DNA of 64,000 nt, from positions 1 to 64,000 of the forward strand of contig JBDWAL010000050.1 in assembly GCA_039978895.1 (NCBI GenBank), in the 5' to 3' direction. Under the pieces are notes generated by a model. That model made no database searches. It was not told the origin of the DNA and saw nothing but the letters and a program-made list of their open reading frames with translations. The position numbers and the translations under genes were made by a program. This document shows positions 23,729 through 32,101 of this stretch, one piece after another. Each line of letters opens with the position of its first letter. Positions within the stretch are counted from its first letter, which is position 1. The stretch is from Aliishimia sp039978895 (GTDB taxonomy: Bacteria; Pseudomonadota; Alphaproteobacteria; Rhodobacterales; Rhodobacteraceae).

Positions 23729-24492
23729 GCGAGCTCGGGCGCGAAACGACGGGTTTGGCGCTTATTTATCTGGGCTGTGTCCATGATCATACAAACATCC
23801 GTACAGTTAAATGCTGTGTCCACAAATGCTCCATCGCCGACAACACCACCCAGACGCAGATACGCTTTTATCAAAGGTGGGATCGCAACCATCGCAGCGC
23901 GTCGGTCCAATTGCGCTTCTGGAATAAGCCCCATCGGTTGATAGGTCTTGGCACGCGGGCAAAGCTCGTCAGGTGCGCGGTGTCGGTGATGCAAAAGGCT
24001 TAAGGCTGCTGCGTGCTCGGAAATCTCTGTTCCCTGAAGACTGGCGACACCAAACAGAATTTCACACTTATGACGTTGAATATAGCGTGCCAGCCCTGTC
24101 CACAAATGGAACATAGCCGGACCGTTGCGATGCGCGTGGTGAACACAGGATCTGCCCAATTCCAATAGGTTACGGCCCGATGCCACCAAAGGCCCTAAGT
24201 CGTATTCACTGTTTGAGTAGAAACCCACATCAGAACAAACCTGATCGCTGCGCAATACGCGGTAGACGCCAATGACTTCGTCTGTGCTGTTGTCGCGCAA
24301 GATTAAGTGGTCAGATACTGCGTCAAACGCGTCTTGCTCAATGCGTGCCGCGTGATCGACACCAGGCCCCTGCCCGCCCAATTCCGTGATGAACACGTCA
24401 TACCGCAGTCGTTGTGCATCGCGCAGATCGTCTGCATTTTGCGCAAGCGACAGCTGATAGCCGTCTTTTTCGAACTCGATTGATGTGCTCAT
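23725..24492 (-). CDS. olsB: L-ornithine N-alpha-acyltransferase (acyl-ACP dependent)
   Basis: OlsB makes lyso-ornithine lipid from ornithine and a 3-hydroxyacyl-ACP. The 255-residue protein opens with the acyl-homoserine-lactone-synthase-like GNAT region DAQRLRYDVFITELGG and has the VIGVYRVLRSDQ core strand and LELGRSCVHHAHR, all recognisable in OlsB. The ATG at 24492 was taken over a TTG two codons earlier. It forms the olsBA pair with the next gene. Confidence 0.87.
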   Translation of the reverse strand: MSTSIEFEKDGYQLSLAQNADDLRDAQRLRYDVFITELGGQGPGVDHAARIEQDAFDAVSDHLILRDNSTDEVIGVYRVLRSDQVCSDVGFYSNSEYDLGPLVASGRNLLELGRSCVHHAHRNGPAMFHLWTGLARYIQRHKCEILFGVASLQGTEISEHAAALSLLHHRHRAPDELCPRAKTYQPMGLIPEAQLDRRAAMVAIPPLIKAYLRLGGVVGDGAFVDTAFNCTDVCMIMDTAQINKRQTRRFAPELA

Positions 24493-24624
24493 GAGCAATG
24501 TAAGTCACAGTCCGACAGAAGAAAAATTCCACAGTTGCATAACCACACCCTTGAGTTTTGGCAACTTGACTTAAGAAATTGCACACTTTGTGAACTTCTT
24601 GGGTTAACTTTTTTTAAACCATAA

Positions 24625-24807
24625 TCAAGGATCAAAGACAGGCAATAGGGCAATCTGGCTTCCGTCCAGAACAACTTTGCCTTCGTTTGGGAAGTTGACT
24701 GTTATCTTTCCGCCAATATTGGACTGCACTTGCCCGGTGCCCCAGTCTGAAAAATCAGGATGCCGGACAAACATCCCCGGCGCCAAAAACGAGTTGAGAT
24801 CGGTCAC
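24625..24807 (-). CDS. DUF3553 small protein
   Basis: The 60-residue protein is nearly all domain: the sequence FVRHPDFSDWGTGQVQSNIGGKITVNF (about residues 12-38) is the DUF3553 core, which resembles a small beta-barrel seen in nucleic-acid helicases. The GTG at 24807, with GGAGGG just upstream, was chosen; a longer frame extends back over the divergent gene and is unlikely. It is divergent from chpT, with 26 bp between the starts. Confidence 0.8.
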   Translation of the reverse strand: MTDLNSFLAPGMFVRHPDFSDWGTGQVQSNIGGKITVNFPNEGKVVLDGSQIALLPVFDP

Positions 24808-24833
24808 TGTGACCCTCCGAAAGCTAGGATAGC

Positions 24834-25430
24834 ATGCCAGATACACGTCCCGATATTGCAGCATTGATCGGCAGTCGCATTTGCCACGACTTGATATCCC
24901 CAATTGGCGCGATCAACAACGGTTTAGAATTGCTCGAAATGGCTGGCGGCACCAGTGGACCAGAGCTTGAGTTGATTTCCGACAGCGTCAACAATGCCAG
25001 TGCACGCATTCGCTTCTTCCGCATCGCTTTTGGGGCGGCCTCCGGACAACCCGTTTCAGTTCAAGAAGTCCGATCCGTTCTTAAGGACATGACGGCAGGT
25101 TCCAAGCTTTCGCTCACTTGGGTATCTGATACACCACAACCCCGTGAAATGGTCCGCCTCGCCCTACTCGCAGAACAATGCTTGGAAAGTTCCATGCCCT
25201 ACGGTGGGCAAATCACCATCGATATTCAGGACGGAAAATGGCACATCACGGGCCAGTCAGACCGCTTGAAAATTGATACCAACTTATGGGGCATCTTAGC
25301 GGACGGATCCGTGCCATCGGATCTAGCGGCCAGTCACGTCCATTTTGCCTTGCTCGCCTTGCATTCTAGAGATGGGGGACGTGCTGTTCAAACCACCTTG
25401 AGTGAACAGCGGATCGACGTTCTCTTTTAA
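24834..25430 (+). CDS. chpT: ChpT, histidine phosphotransferase of the CtrA pathway
   Basis: ChpT carries phosphate from the hybrid kinase CckA to CtrA and CpdR. The 198-residue protein has the phosphoacceptor H-box in SRICHDLISPIGAINNGLELL (His19) and a C-terminal Bergerat-like domain that lacks ATP-binding residues, as in Caulobacter ChpT. In Rhodobacteraceae the pathway controls motility, gene transfer agents and recombination rather than viability. The gene converges on proA with a 4-bp overlap of stops. Confidence 0.85.
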   Translation: MPDTRPDIAALIGSRICHDLISPIGAINNGLELLEMAGGTSGPELELISDSVNNASARIRFFRIAFGAASGQPVSVQEVRSVLKDMTAGSKLSLTWVSDTPQPREMVRLALLAEQCLESSMPYGGQITIDIQDGKWHITGQSDRLKIDTNLWGILADGSVPSDLAASHVHFALLALHSRDGGRAVQTTLSEQRIDVLF

Positions 25431-26692
25431 GCCCGCACGGTTCCGTCGCCTGTCACAAGATATTTAAAGCTCGTCAATTGGGACGCTCCGACAGGGCCAC
25501 GCGCATGCATCTTACCGGTTGCAATGCCGATCTCTGCGCCCATGCCGAATTCCCCACCATCTGCGAATTGCGTCGAGGCATTATGCATCAAAATCGCAGA
25601 ATCAAGCCGTTCAAAGAAACGTTGAACGACCGCGGCGTCTTCAGTTAATACGCAATCTGTGTGATTTGATCCAAATGTCCGGATGTGTTCAATCGCGTCA
25701 TCCACATCTGAAACAATGCGCGCCGCAATATCCATATCGAGGTATTCACGCCCCCAATCTTCTTCTGTCGCGGGCATAACACCGTCAATGTTGGCGACTG
25801 TTTCATCGCCGTGAACCCGCACCCCGGCGGTCATCAAAGCACGGATCACACCTTGGCCAATGGTATTCATGATGTCTTTGTGAATAAGCAGGCATTCCGC
25901 AGATCCACAAATCCCAGTGCGCCGCGTTTTGGCATTAAGCACAACCTTAAGCGCTTTTTCTGGATCGGCGCCTTTGTCGATGTAGATATGCACAATGCCT
26001 TCCAAATGCGCGAAAACAGGCACACGGGCTTCGCGTTGCACCAATCCAACAAGACCCTTGCCGCCACGAGGGACAATCACGTCGATGTAATCCGTCATTG
26101 TCAGCATTTCAGATACAGCTGCGCGATCACGGGTCGGCACCAATTGAATGGCAGCTTCGGGCAGGTTCGCATCACGCAAACCTTGGACCAGACAGGCGTG
26201 GATCGCTTGTGAGGAATGGAACGACTCAGAACCACCACGCAGAATCACCGCGTTGCCTGCTTTCAAACACAACGCACCCGCATCCGCGGTCACATTGGGA
26301 CGCGATTCATAGATGACGCCGATCACTCCAAGCGGCGTGCGCACCCGTTTGATGGTCAGGCCTGTGGGTTGCGTCCATTCTTCCAAGGTTTGGCCCACAG
26401 GATCGGCTTGTTCGGCAACAGCGCGCAAGGACTCCACGATCCCTTGGATACGCGTTTCGTCCAATGTCAGACGGTCCATCATCGCAGGACTCAATCCTTT
26501 GTCCCGCCCAAACTCAAGGTCCTTGACGTTGGCGGCAATGATGTCATCTCGCTTAGCCCAAACCCGGTCGGCTGCAGAAATCAGTGCCGCGTGTTTGCGT
26601 TCGGCTGTCGCAAATGCCAGTTCGGCCGCGGCGGCTTTGGCCGCTTGACCGATCTGAGCCATCGTCGCGACAATATCTGAGTGGTCTTTCAT
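25427..26692 (-). CDS. proA: Glutamate-5-semialdehyde dehydrogenase (gamma-glutamyl phosphate reductase)
   Basis: ProA makes glutamate-5-semialdehyde in proline synthesis. The 421-residue protein shows PTGLTIKRVRTPLGVIGVIYESRPNV (about 108-133) and TRRTGICGSAECLLI, containing the catalytic Cys. It is the last gene of the minus-strand obgE-proB-proA group, but a VPLPA-CTERM gene lies between proB and proA. Confidence 0.95.
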   Translation of the reverse strand: MKDHSDIVATMAQIGQAAKAAAAELAFATAERKHAALISAADRVWAKRDDIIAANVKDLEFGRDKGLSPAMMDRLTLDETRIQGIVESLRAVAEQADPVGQTLEEWTQPTGLTIKRVRTPLGVIGVIYESRPNVTADAGALCLKAGNAVILRGGSESFHSSQAIHACLVQGLRDANLPEAAIQLVPTRDRAAVSEMLTMTDYIDVIVPRGGKGLVGLVQREARVPVFAHLEGIVHIYIDKGADPEKALKVVLNAKTRRTGICGSAECLLIHKDIMNTIGQGVIRALMTAGVRVHGDETVANIDGVMPATEEDWGREYLDMDIAARIVSDVDDAIEHIRTFGSNHTDCVLTEDAAVVQRFFERLDSAILMHNASTQFADGGEFGMGAEIGIATGKMHARGPVGASQLTSFKYLVTGDGTVRA

Positions 26693-26744
26693 AACGTGGC
26701 CTCCGGGCTGTGTTAGGATGTTTTAACGAAGGCCCCGCATGGGC

Positions 26745-27410
26745 TCAACGTTTGATTGTGCTTTGACGACGGCGCCCCCAGCTCAAGGCACCAAGACCCG
26801 TGAACAGCAGCACACCGCCCGCCGGGAGCGGCACAGGGGACGGTGTCAGCGACGTGAAGGCAAATTGCGCGCTTTCACTCGCATCATCCACAAAGTTGCC
26901 CGAAGCGTCATACACGGTCGCGAACAGGTTCAATTGCGTGTCTGTGAACGCGGCCAGATCCAGAAGTGCCGGAAAATCCAGCGAGGAAAAAGCAGTCTGT
27001 GTCTCATCGGTGAAAGCAAAGTTAAGCGATTCAACGACGCCTGGGGCAATGATATTCGGAAAGCCCGAAACAACGGAATCGAAGGTGGGGGCGCCTCTGT
27101 CATTGGTGAGGAACAGCACGTTTGGCAGTGCTTCAAATGCAGCAGTGTCAATCTCGTTGAAGGTGATTGTGGGGGCCGCGAAGGACCGCGATGTGGCGTC
27201 GCTGGCTATTATTCCAGGACCCGTTGAAAAGCTTAGAGTTCCGGACAAGGTGCCCGCAACAACAGCCTCATCAACGAGGTTATCGATCGATCCGAAACCT
27301 GTTTCAGACTCGTTGGACACAAGAGTGGCCGTGAAATTGTACTCCAACACGGTCGCCAAGGCAGGCAGAGCTGTAAGAGACATGAGAGCGGCGGTTATAA
27401 AAGTTTTCAA
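26745..27410 (-). CDS. VPLPA-CTERM sorting-domain surface protein
   Basis: The 221-residue exported protein has a signal peptide (MKTFITAALMSLTALPALA) and a 170-residue Thr/Ser-rich beta body without cysteines. At the C-terminus VPLPAGGVLLFTGLGALSWGRRR matches the VPLPA-CTERM sorting tripartite pattern: motif, hydrophobic helix, Arg cluster. Such proteins are processed by an exosortase-like membrane protease and placed on the surface or in matrix. No sortase gene lies in the window. It is inserted between proB and proA in the same direction, with gaps of 81 and 52 bp. Confidence 0.85.
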   Translation of the reverse strand: MKTFITAALMSLTALPALATVLEYNFTATLVSNESETGFGSIDNLVDEAVVAGTLSGTLSFSTGPGIIASDATSRSFAAPTITFNEIDTAAFEALPNVLFLTNDRGAPTFDSVVSGFPNIIAPGVVESLNFAFTDETQTAFSSLDFPALLDLAAFTDTQLNLFATVYDASGNFVDDASESAQFAFTSLTPSPVPLPAGGVLLFTGLGALSWGRRRQSTIKR

Positions 27411-27491
27411 GTTATTTATCCTTAAATGTCAGTCAATTAATGTGACAACTTTAACGGGAACTGGATCAGAGGCAAGGCCTCAATCGCCAAA

Positions 27492-28598
27492 TCAGATTGC
27501 CATATCATCACGGTGGATAAGTGCCGCACGACCCGGGTAGCCAATCAAGGCTTCGATTTCCGACGAGTGATGACCTCTGATCGCTTGGGCTTCCGGCGCG
27601 GTATAGCGCGTCAGGCCAAGGCCGATTTGCTGATTGTCCGGGGCTAGAATTGCAACCGGGTCGCCGCGCCCAAAATCACCCGTCACAGACGTGATCCCTG
27701 CCGGAAGCAAGGAATTGCCTTTGCGCAACGCGCGGACAGCGCCCGCATCAAGATGCACAGAACCACGAGGTTTCATTGCACCGATCCAGCGTTTACGCGC
27801 GGTTTGTGGATCAAGGGTCGCGGTAAACCAAGTGGCCTTAGCACCTGCGTGCAATGCGCTCAGCGGACGTAAAACAGATCCCTCCGTGATCGCCATAGCG
27901 CATCCCGCAGCCGTCGCAGTTTTGGCGGCCATAACTTTCGTCTTCATACCACCTTTTGACAGCCCAGATGCCGCATCGCCTGCCATGGCTTCGATCTCTG
28001 GTGTGATGTGATCAATGATCTCATAGTGCTGTGCATTTGGGTCCAGTTGCGGGTTCGCGCTGTAAAACCCATCCACATCTGAGAGCAGGACCAACACATC
28101 AGCCCCAATCGTTGCTGCTATTTGTGCAGCAAGACGATCATTGTCACCAAACCTGATTTCATCCGTTGCCACAGTATCGTTTTCATTCACGATCGGTACA
28201 ACGCCAAGCGAAAGAAGTTGTTCAAGCGTCGCACGCGAATTTAGATACCGTCTGCGATCTGTGGTATCTTCAAGGGTCACAAGAACTTGTGCTGTGATTT
28301 GCCCGTGGGGTTCCAGCACCGCTTCATACGCGCGAGCCAGTCGAATCTGACCCACAGCGGCTGCGGCTTGGGATTGTTCCAATGCAAGTTCGGTCGCGGG
28401 AAGTTCTAGCACGCCGCGCCCAAGTGCAATGGAGCCGGACGAGACAAGAACAACGTCCTTGCCCTGCCGCTTTAACTTGGCGACATCTTCGGCCAATCCA
28501 TGCAACCAATCCGCACGCAAGTACCCGTTGGTTTTGTCGACCAACAAGGCAGAGCCGATCTTAATGACGATGCGTTTTGCTGTGTTTAGGGATGCCAC
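27492..28598 (-). CDS. proB: Glutamate 5-kinase
   Basis: ProB phosphorylates glutamate in the first step of proline synthesis. The 368-residue protein carries the amino-acid kinase domain (KIGSALLVD, VLVSSGSIALGRGVL, NENDTVATDEIRFGDND) and a C-terminal PUA domain from about residue 278. It overlaps obgE by 13 bp upstream, which couples the two genes. Confidence 0.95.
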   Translation of the reverse strand: MASLNTAKRIVIKIGSALLVDKTNGYLRADWLHGLAEDVAKLKRQGKDVVLVSSGSIALGRGVLELPATELALEQSQAAAAVGQIRLARAYEAVLEPHGQITAQVLVTLEDTTDRRRYLNSRATLEQLLSLGVVPIVNENDTVATDEIRFGDNDRLAAQIAATIGADVLVLLSDVDGFYSANPQLDPNAQHYEIIDHITPEIEAMAGDAASGLSKGGMKTKVMAAKTATAAGCAMAITEGSVLRPLSALHAGAKATWFTATLDPQTARKRWIGAMKPRGSVHLDAGAVRALRKGNSLLPAGITSVTGDFGRGDPVAILAPDNQQIGLGLTRYTAPEAQAIRGHHSSEIEALIGYPGRAALIHRDDMAI

Positions 28599-29620
28599 GG
28601 TTCGGCCTCTGCGTTTTCTGCTTCAGCCTCCGGATCACCATCGATGACGTCACGCATTGCGCGCAAGACGTCCTTCACCCCTTCGCCTGAAACGCTGGAC
28701 ATTAACATTACGGGCGTCCCGCATGCCTTTTCCAACACGTCTTTCTGCATCTCTGTAAGCTCTGGCCCAAGCGCGTCGATTTTGTTGAGCACCGTCAAAC
28801 GAGGTTTATCTGCCAGCTCGCCGCCATAGGCTTCAAGTTCGGTAATGATTGTATGATAGTCGACATCTGGCGTGTCTGACGTGCCATCGACTAAATGCAA
28901 CAGGACAGAGCATCGCTCAACATGGCCCAAGAACCGGTCGCCGATGCCTTTGCCGTCCGATGCGCCCTCGATCAGGCCTGGAATGTCGGCAACCACAAAT
29001 TCGCGATTGTCTATGCCAACAACGCCAAGGTTCGGGTGTAGCGTGGTGAACGGGTAATCCGCGATCTTCGGGCGCGCGTTTGATGTGGCGGCAAGGAAGG
29101 TCGATTTCCCTGCATTGGGCAAGCCCAGCAAACCAACATCGGCGATCAATTTCAGGCGAAGCCAGATCGTGCGGTCGATGCCTTCCTGACCTGGATTGGC
29201 GCGACGTGGTGCTTGGTTCGTGGCAGATTTGAAGTGCAGATTGCCCCAACCGCCATTGCCACCGCGCGCCAATTCAACGCGTTCGCCGACTTCTGTCAGG
29301 TCCGCAATCACCGTTTCCTGATCTTCATCCAGAATTTCGGTGCCAACGGGAACGCGAAGCACGATATCGCTGCCATCTTTCCCGGTCCGCTGTGTGCCCA
29401 TACCGGGAACGCCGTTATCCGCAAAAAAATGCTGCTGATAGCGAAAGTCGATCAGGGTGTTAAGACCTTCGACCACTTCAGCATAAACCGAGCCACCTGT
29501 GCCGCCGTCACCACCGTCTGGGCCGCCATACTCGATATATTTCTCACGACGGAACGACACACAGCCGCCGCCCCCGGAACCGGAACGAATGTAGACTTTG
29601 GCGAGATCGAGAAATTTCAT
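28586..29620 (-). CDS. obgE: GTPase Obg/CgtA
   Basis: Obg is an essential GTPase tied to 50S ribosome assembly and the cell cycle. The 344-residue protein has the glycine-rich Obg fold (residues 1-158, beginning MKFLDLAKVYIRSGSGGGGCVSFRREK, quoted across two halves) and then the G domain: GLPNAGKS (G1), TTLHPNLG (G2), DIPGLIEGA (G3) and NKID (G4). The usual C-terminal OCT domain is absent or reduced to a short acidic tail. Rhodobacterial rplU-rpmA-obgE order is kept with acyltransferase genes between. Confidence 0.93.
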   Translation of the reverse strand: MKFLDLAKVYIRSGSGGGGCVSFRREKYIEYGGPDGGDGGTGGSVYAEVVEGLNTLIDFRYQQHFFADNGVPGMGTQRTGKDGSDIVLRVPVGTEILDEDQETVIADLTEVGERVELARGGNGGWGNLHFKSATNQAPRRANPGQEGIDRTIWLRLKLIADVGLLGLPNAGKSTFLAATSNARPKIADYPFTTLHPNLGVVGIDNREFVVADIPGLIEGASDGKGIGDRFLGHVERCSVLLHLVDGTSDTPDVDYHTIITELEAYGGELADKPRLTVLNKIDALGPELTEMQKDVLEKACGTPVMLMSSVSGEGVKDVLRAMRDVIDGDPEAEAENAEAEPWHP

Positions 29621-29787
29621 GCGCAGACCTTATTTGTAGTGTCAGGCGATAGACGGAACCGGGCTGCGGCTCAAGGTGTGCTTTCAATTGGAGTTGCATT
29701 TCGCCTATATTGAGACGCCAAATCTGCATATCTGGCGTCACAATATTGGGTTTGGGACAAAATCGGCCCGTTTGTTGGCTTTGAACC

Positions 29788-30327
29788 TTAGGTTAGCTTC
29801 TTAAGGTACGTCCATGTCGGCACCGTTGTGTCTCGTGCCACACTGAAGGTTTCTGCATCACCGAGATATTCAAATCCGCAATGGGTCAGAACTTTTGCTG
29901 AGGCTGGGTTGTCCTGAAAGACGGACGCAAAGATGGTGCTATTGTCCAACGGGTTCGCATCAACCAACGCTTGTACGGCGTCGCGTGCCAGACCGCCATT
30001 CCAGAATGCAGGCGCGACCCAATACCCAACTTCGGATTGGTTGCGATCCATGCGTTCAAGGGCGAACAATCCCATCAACTCGCCCCCGCCTGACTTGCTG
30101 GCATCCATGGCCCACACGTCTTCATTGCGGTCCTCTGCCATGGCGCGGGCGATGAAATCTTCGATCAAGCCCGGTGGCATCGGGTGAGGGATCGACGACG
30201 TCATGCGCGCAACGCGCTCGTCACCGCCATAAAGCTGGATCAGCCCTTTGTCGGATTTCCGTAGCGGACGTAAATCGAAACGTTCAGTTTCGATAGTCGC
30301 TTGGTTTAGAATGGGTTCAAGCATCAT
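29788..30327 (-). CDS. GNAT N-acetyltransferase (RimJ/RimL type)
   Basis: The 179-residue protein shows ETERFDLRPLRKSD at the start, EVGYWVAPAFWNGGLARDAV for acetyl-CoA (the Q/RxxGxG position is modified to NGGLAR), and NPASAKVLTHCGFEYLG at the end, a typical RimJ/RimL pattern. The ATG at 30327, behind GGAGGAGGAAT and overlapping the LysE stop, was taken. Its substrate is not known; small-molecule or protein N-terminal amines are the family range. Confidence 0.8.
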   Translation of the reverse strand: MMLEPILNQATIETERFDLRPLRKSDKGLIQLYGGDERVARMTSSIPHPMPPGLIEDFIARAMAEDRNEDVWAMDASKSGGGELMGLFALERMDRNQSEVGYWVAPAFWNGGLARDAVQALVDANPLDNSTIFASVFQDNPASAKVLTHCGFEYLGDAETFSVARDTTVPTWTYLKKLT

Positions 30328-30932
30328 GGGTCTATTCCTCCTCCGAATAGGACCGCCAACACCGAGAGTGCGGTCAGCACTGCAAGGCTCCACATTAAGT
30401 AGGGTTCAAACTTCGTTCCTGCAACCACACGCGCGATACGATCGCCGGACATGGTCCAAATCGGATGTAAAACGATCTGGCACGCGAGCAATACCGCAGC
30501 AATTGTTGCTGTTGCGTAAAGAGTATCCGTTCCCGGTGTTACGAAATTGGTAAAACCAGCAACAATCATCCCCCAAGCTTTCGGGTTCAGGGGATGAACG
30601 ATCAAACCTGCCGCAAATCCCGGGGCGTCGTCCGTGCGTTTGTTGGCGTCCAGTCGCAAGTTCGCAACCTTCCATGCCAGCCACAGGATATAGGCCGCAG
30701 AAGCATATTTCAGGATTTCAAACAACATCGGCATGGTTTGAGCCAATTGCATCAAACCAAATCCGATTGGCCAAATGATCAACTGCTTACCAAGAACAAC
30801 ACCGGCAACAAACGGCAAGGCCGCCTGAAATCCGTACCGCGCACCCGTCGCAAGCAACGCCATATTTGCAGGGCCCGGCGTACCAATCTGGCTTGCCGAA
30901 AACACCGCAAAAGCAGAGAGCGCGATGCTCAC
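30324..30932 (-). CDS. LysE/RhtB-family amino acid exporter
   Basis: The 202-residue integral membrane protein has the family start FSASQIGTPGPANMALLATGARYG, where the GPxN/NxxPGP segment of the LysE family is recognisable, and about five or six hydrophobic helices. It probably exports an amino acid. Overlapping start and stop codons with acetyltransferase genes on both sides show one transcription unit. Confidence 0.85.
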   Translation of the reverse strand: MSIALSAFAVFSASQIGTPGPANMALLATGARYGFQAALPFVAGVVLGKQLIIWPIGFGLMQLAQTMPMLFEILKYASAAYILWLAWKVANLRLDANKRTDDAPGFAAGLIVHPLNPKAWGMIVAGFTNFVTPGTDTLYATATIAAVLLACQIVLHPIWTMSGDRIARVVAGTKFEPYLMWSLAVLTALSVLAVLFGGGIDP

Positions 30933-31483
30933 GTCACGTCCGCCAGATCGGATGACAATAGTCCCATGATCATTTCATCATGCCACGTGGCACCAATCAG
31001 CGCAGATTGGCGCTCACGGCCTTCCTGCTGGAAACCAACTTTTTCATAGGACGCGATGGCACGTTCGTTGAAGGCCAGGACACGCGACGACAGGCGATGA
31101 AGTTTCATATCATTGAAGGCATGACGCGCTAAAGTGAGCATCGCTTCGGTACCAAAACCTTTACCAAGATGGGCTTCTGACAAAATCCCAATCGCAATAT
31201 TTGCGCGTTTGTCGGCGTGATTTACGCCATATAAGCGCACAGCGCCGATCAGCGTGTCGTCCACATCAATCGCCCACGCAGCCGGATCATCAATGTGGCT
31301 TTTTACCCAAAATTCGGCGGCGGATTGCGTGATGTCGCGAGCTTGGCTTGGGTCACTGCCAAACATACGTTGGATCTCTGGTGTGTTGCCAAGTTCGAAC
31401 CGTGCAGGCACGTCCCCTAACGTTGGTGCGCGCAAGGTCACGCGCTGTCCCGTCAAGGTTGGTTTGTTGATGACTTGGATCAT
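30929..31483 (-). CDS. GNAT N-acetyltransferase (RimJ/RimL type)
   Basis: The 184-residue protein has TLTGQRVTLRAPTLGDVPARFELGN at the N-terminus, the acetyl-CoA loop AHLGKGFGTEAML with the full Q/R-x-x-G-x-G/A pattern, and FNERAIASYEKVGFQQEGRER. It is related in type to the gene at 29788 but not a close duplicate. It overlaps both its neighbours by 4 bp. Confidence 0.85.
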   Translation of the reverse strand: MIQVINKPTLTGQRVTLRAPTLGDVPARFELGNTPEIQRMFGSDPSQARDITQSAAEFWVKSHIDDPAAWAIDVDDTLIGAVRLYGVNHADKRANIAIGILSEAHLGKGFGTEAMLTLARHAFNDMKLHRLSSRVLAFNERAIASYEKVGFQQEGRERQSALIGATWHDEMIMGLLSSDLADVT

Positions 31484-31686
31484 ATCTGCGCCCCCATTTT
31501 CACACTGTGTCGCGTCCGCATTGCGTTTTGGAAAACCGCAGGGACCGCTTTTGAGCTGGATTTGGTAAACTTGGGGGATGCATCGTTGGTTTTGCCGTAA
31601 CCGTAAAAACGGCCGGACATCGTTACCAATTCTTGATCCACGTTGAGGCGCAGTGCGACTGCGCTTGCTCCAAAATTATAAATCAT
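31480..31686 (-). CDS. Small hypothetical protein leading the acetyltransferase operon
   Basis: The 68-residue frame (start MIYNFGASAVALRLNVDQEL) overlaps the acetyltransferase start by ATGA, and AAGGCA stands before its ATG. It lies just beyond the rpmA terminator, so it would be the first gene of the 31686-29788 unit. No family is recognised. The composition is basic at the C-terminus (KFTKSSSKA, RTRHSVK). It may be a leader that couples translation rather than a stable protein. Confidence 0.4.
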   Translation of the reverse strand: MIYNFGASAVALRLNVDQELVTMSGRFYGYGKTNDASPKFTKSSSKAVPAVFQNAMRTRHSVKMGAQI

Positions 31687-31761
31687 TGCCTTAGTTCTCT
31701 TCCAACTTTTTGAGTTGTGCGGCGCCCTTGCGCTTATGAACCGACCCCAGTTTGTGAAACG

Positions 31762-31793
31762 AAAAAAGGGACCGGCAGTTTTGCCGATCCCTT
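31762..31793 (-). terminator. Strong Rho-independent terminator after rpmA
   Basis: Read on the minus strand, AAGGGATCGGCA pairs with TGCCGGTCCCTT around an AAAC loop (11 pairs with one mismatch), followed by a T tract (complement of A's at 31762-31767). It ends the rplU-rpmA transcript 28 bp past the rpmA stop. Confidence 0.85.
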
Positions 31794-31820
31794 GGTGTGT
31801 CTTACCTGAGAGCTTTCGGC

Positions 31821-32090
31821 TTACTCGGCTGCCTCCGCCACTGGGAGAACCGAAATAAATGTACGGTTTTTAAGTCCCTTGTGGAACTTGACCGCACCAT
31901 CGACCGTCGCAAAAATCGTGTGATCTTTACCCATGCCAACGCCTTCGGACGGCCAAAATTTTGTGCCGCGCTGACGCACGATGATGTTGCCGGGAATGAC
32001 AGCTTCGCCGCCATATTTTTTTACGCCAAGACGGCGACCTGCTGAGTCGCGGCCGTTACGGGATGAGCCGCCTGCTTTTTTATGTGCCAT
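31821..32090 (-). CDS. rpmA: 50S ribosomal protein L27
   Basis: The 89-residue L27 begins MAHKKAGGSSRNGRDSAGRR and contains GVKKYGGEAVIPGNIIVRQRG, both diagnostic. The short N-terminus has no cleavable extension of the Firmicutes type. It lies 11 bp after rplU and ends at a strong terminator. Confidence 0.97.
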   Translation of the reverse strand: MAHKKAGGSSRNGRDSAGRRLGVKKYGGEAVIPGNIIVRQRGTKFWPSEGVGMGKDHTIFATVDGAVKFHKGLKNRTFISVLPVAEAAE

Positions 32091-32101
32091 TTGGTCTCTC
32101 C

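Noticed and set aside
24606..24620. Possible CtrA half-sites (TTAA-N6-TTAA) before olsB
   Set aside because: The spacer is 6 rather than 7 and consists only of T after one C, so it is more likely a simple AT-rich stretch.
29713..29738. Inverted repeat GACGCCA / TGGCGTC upstream of obgE
   Set aside because: The 7-bp arms have no T tract and no known operator pattern; it could form by chance, so it was not listed.
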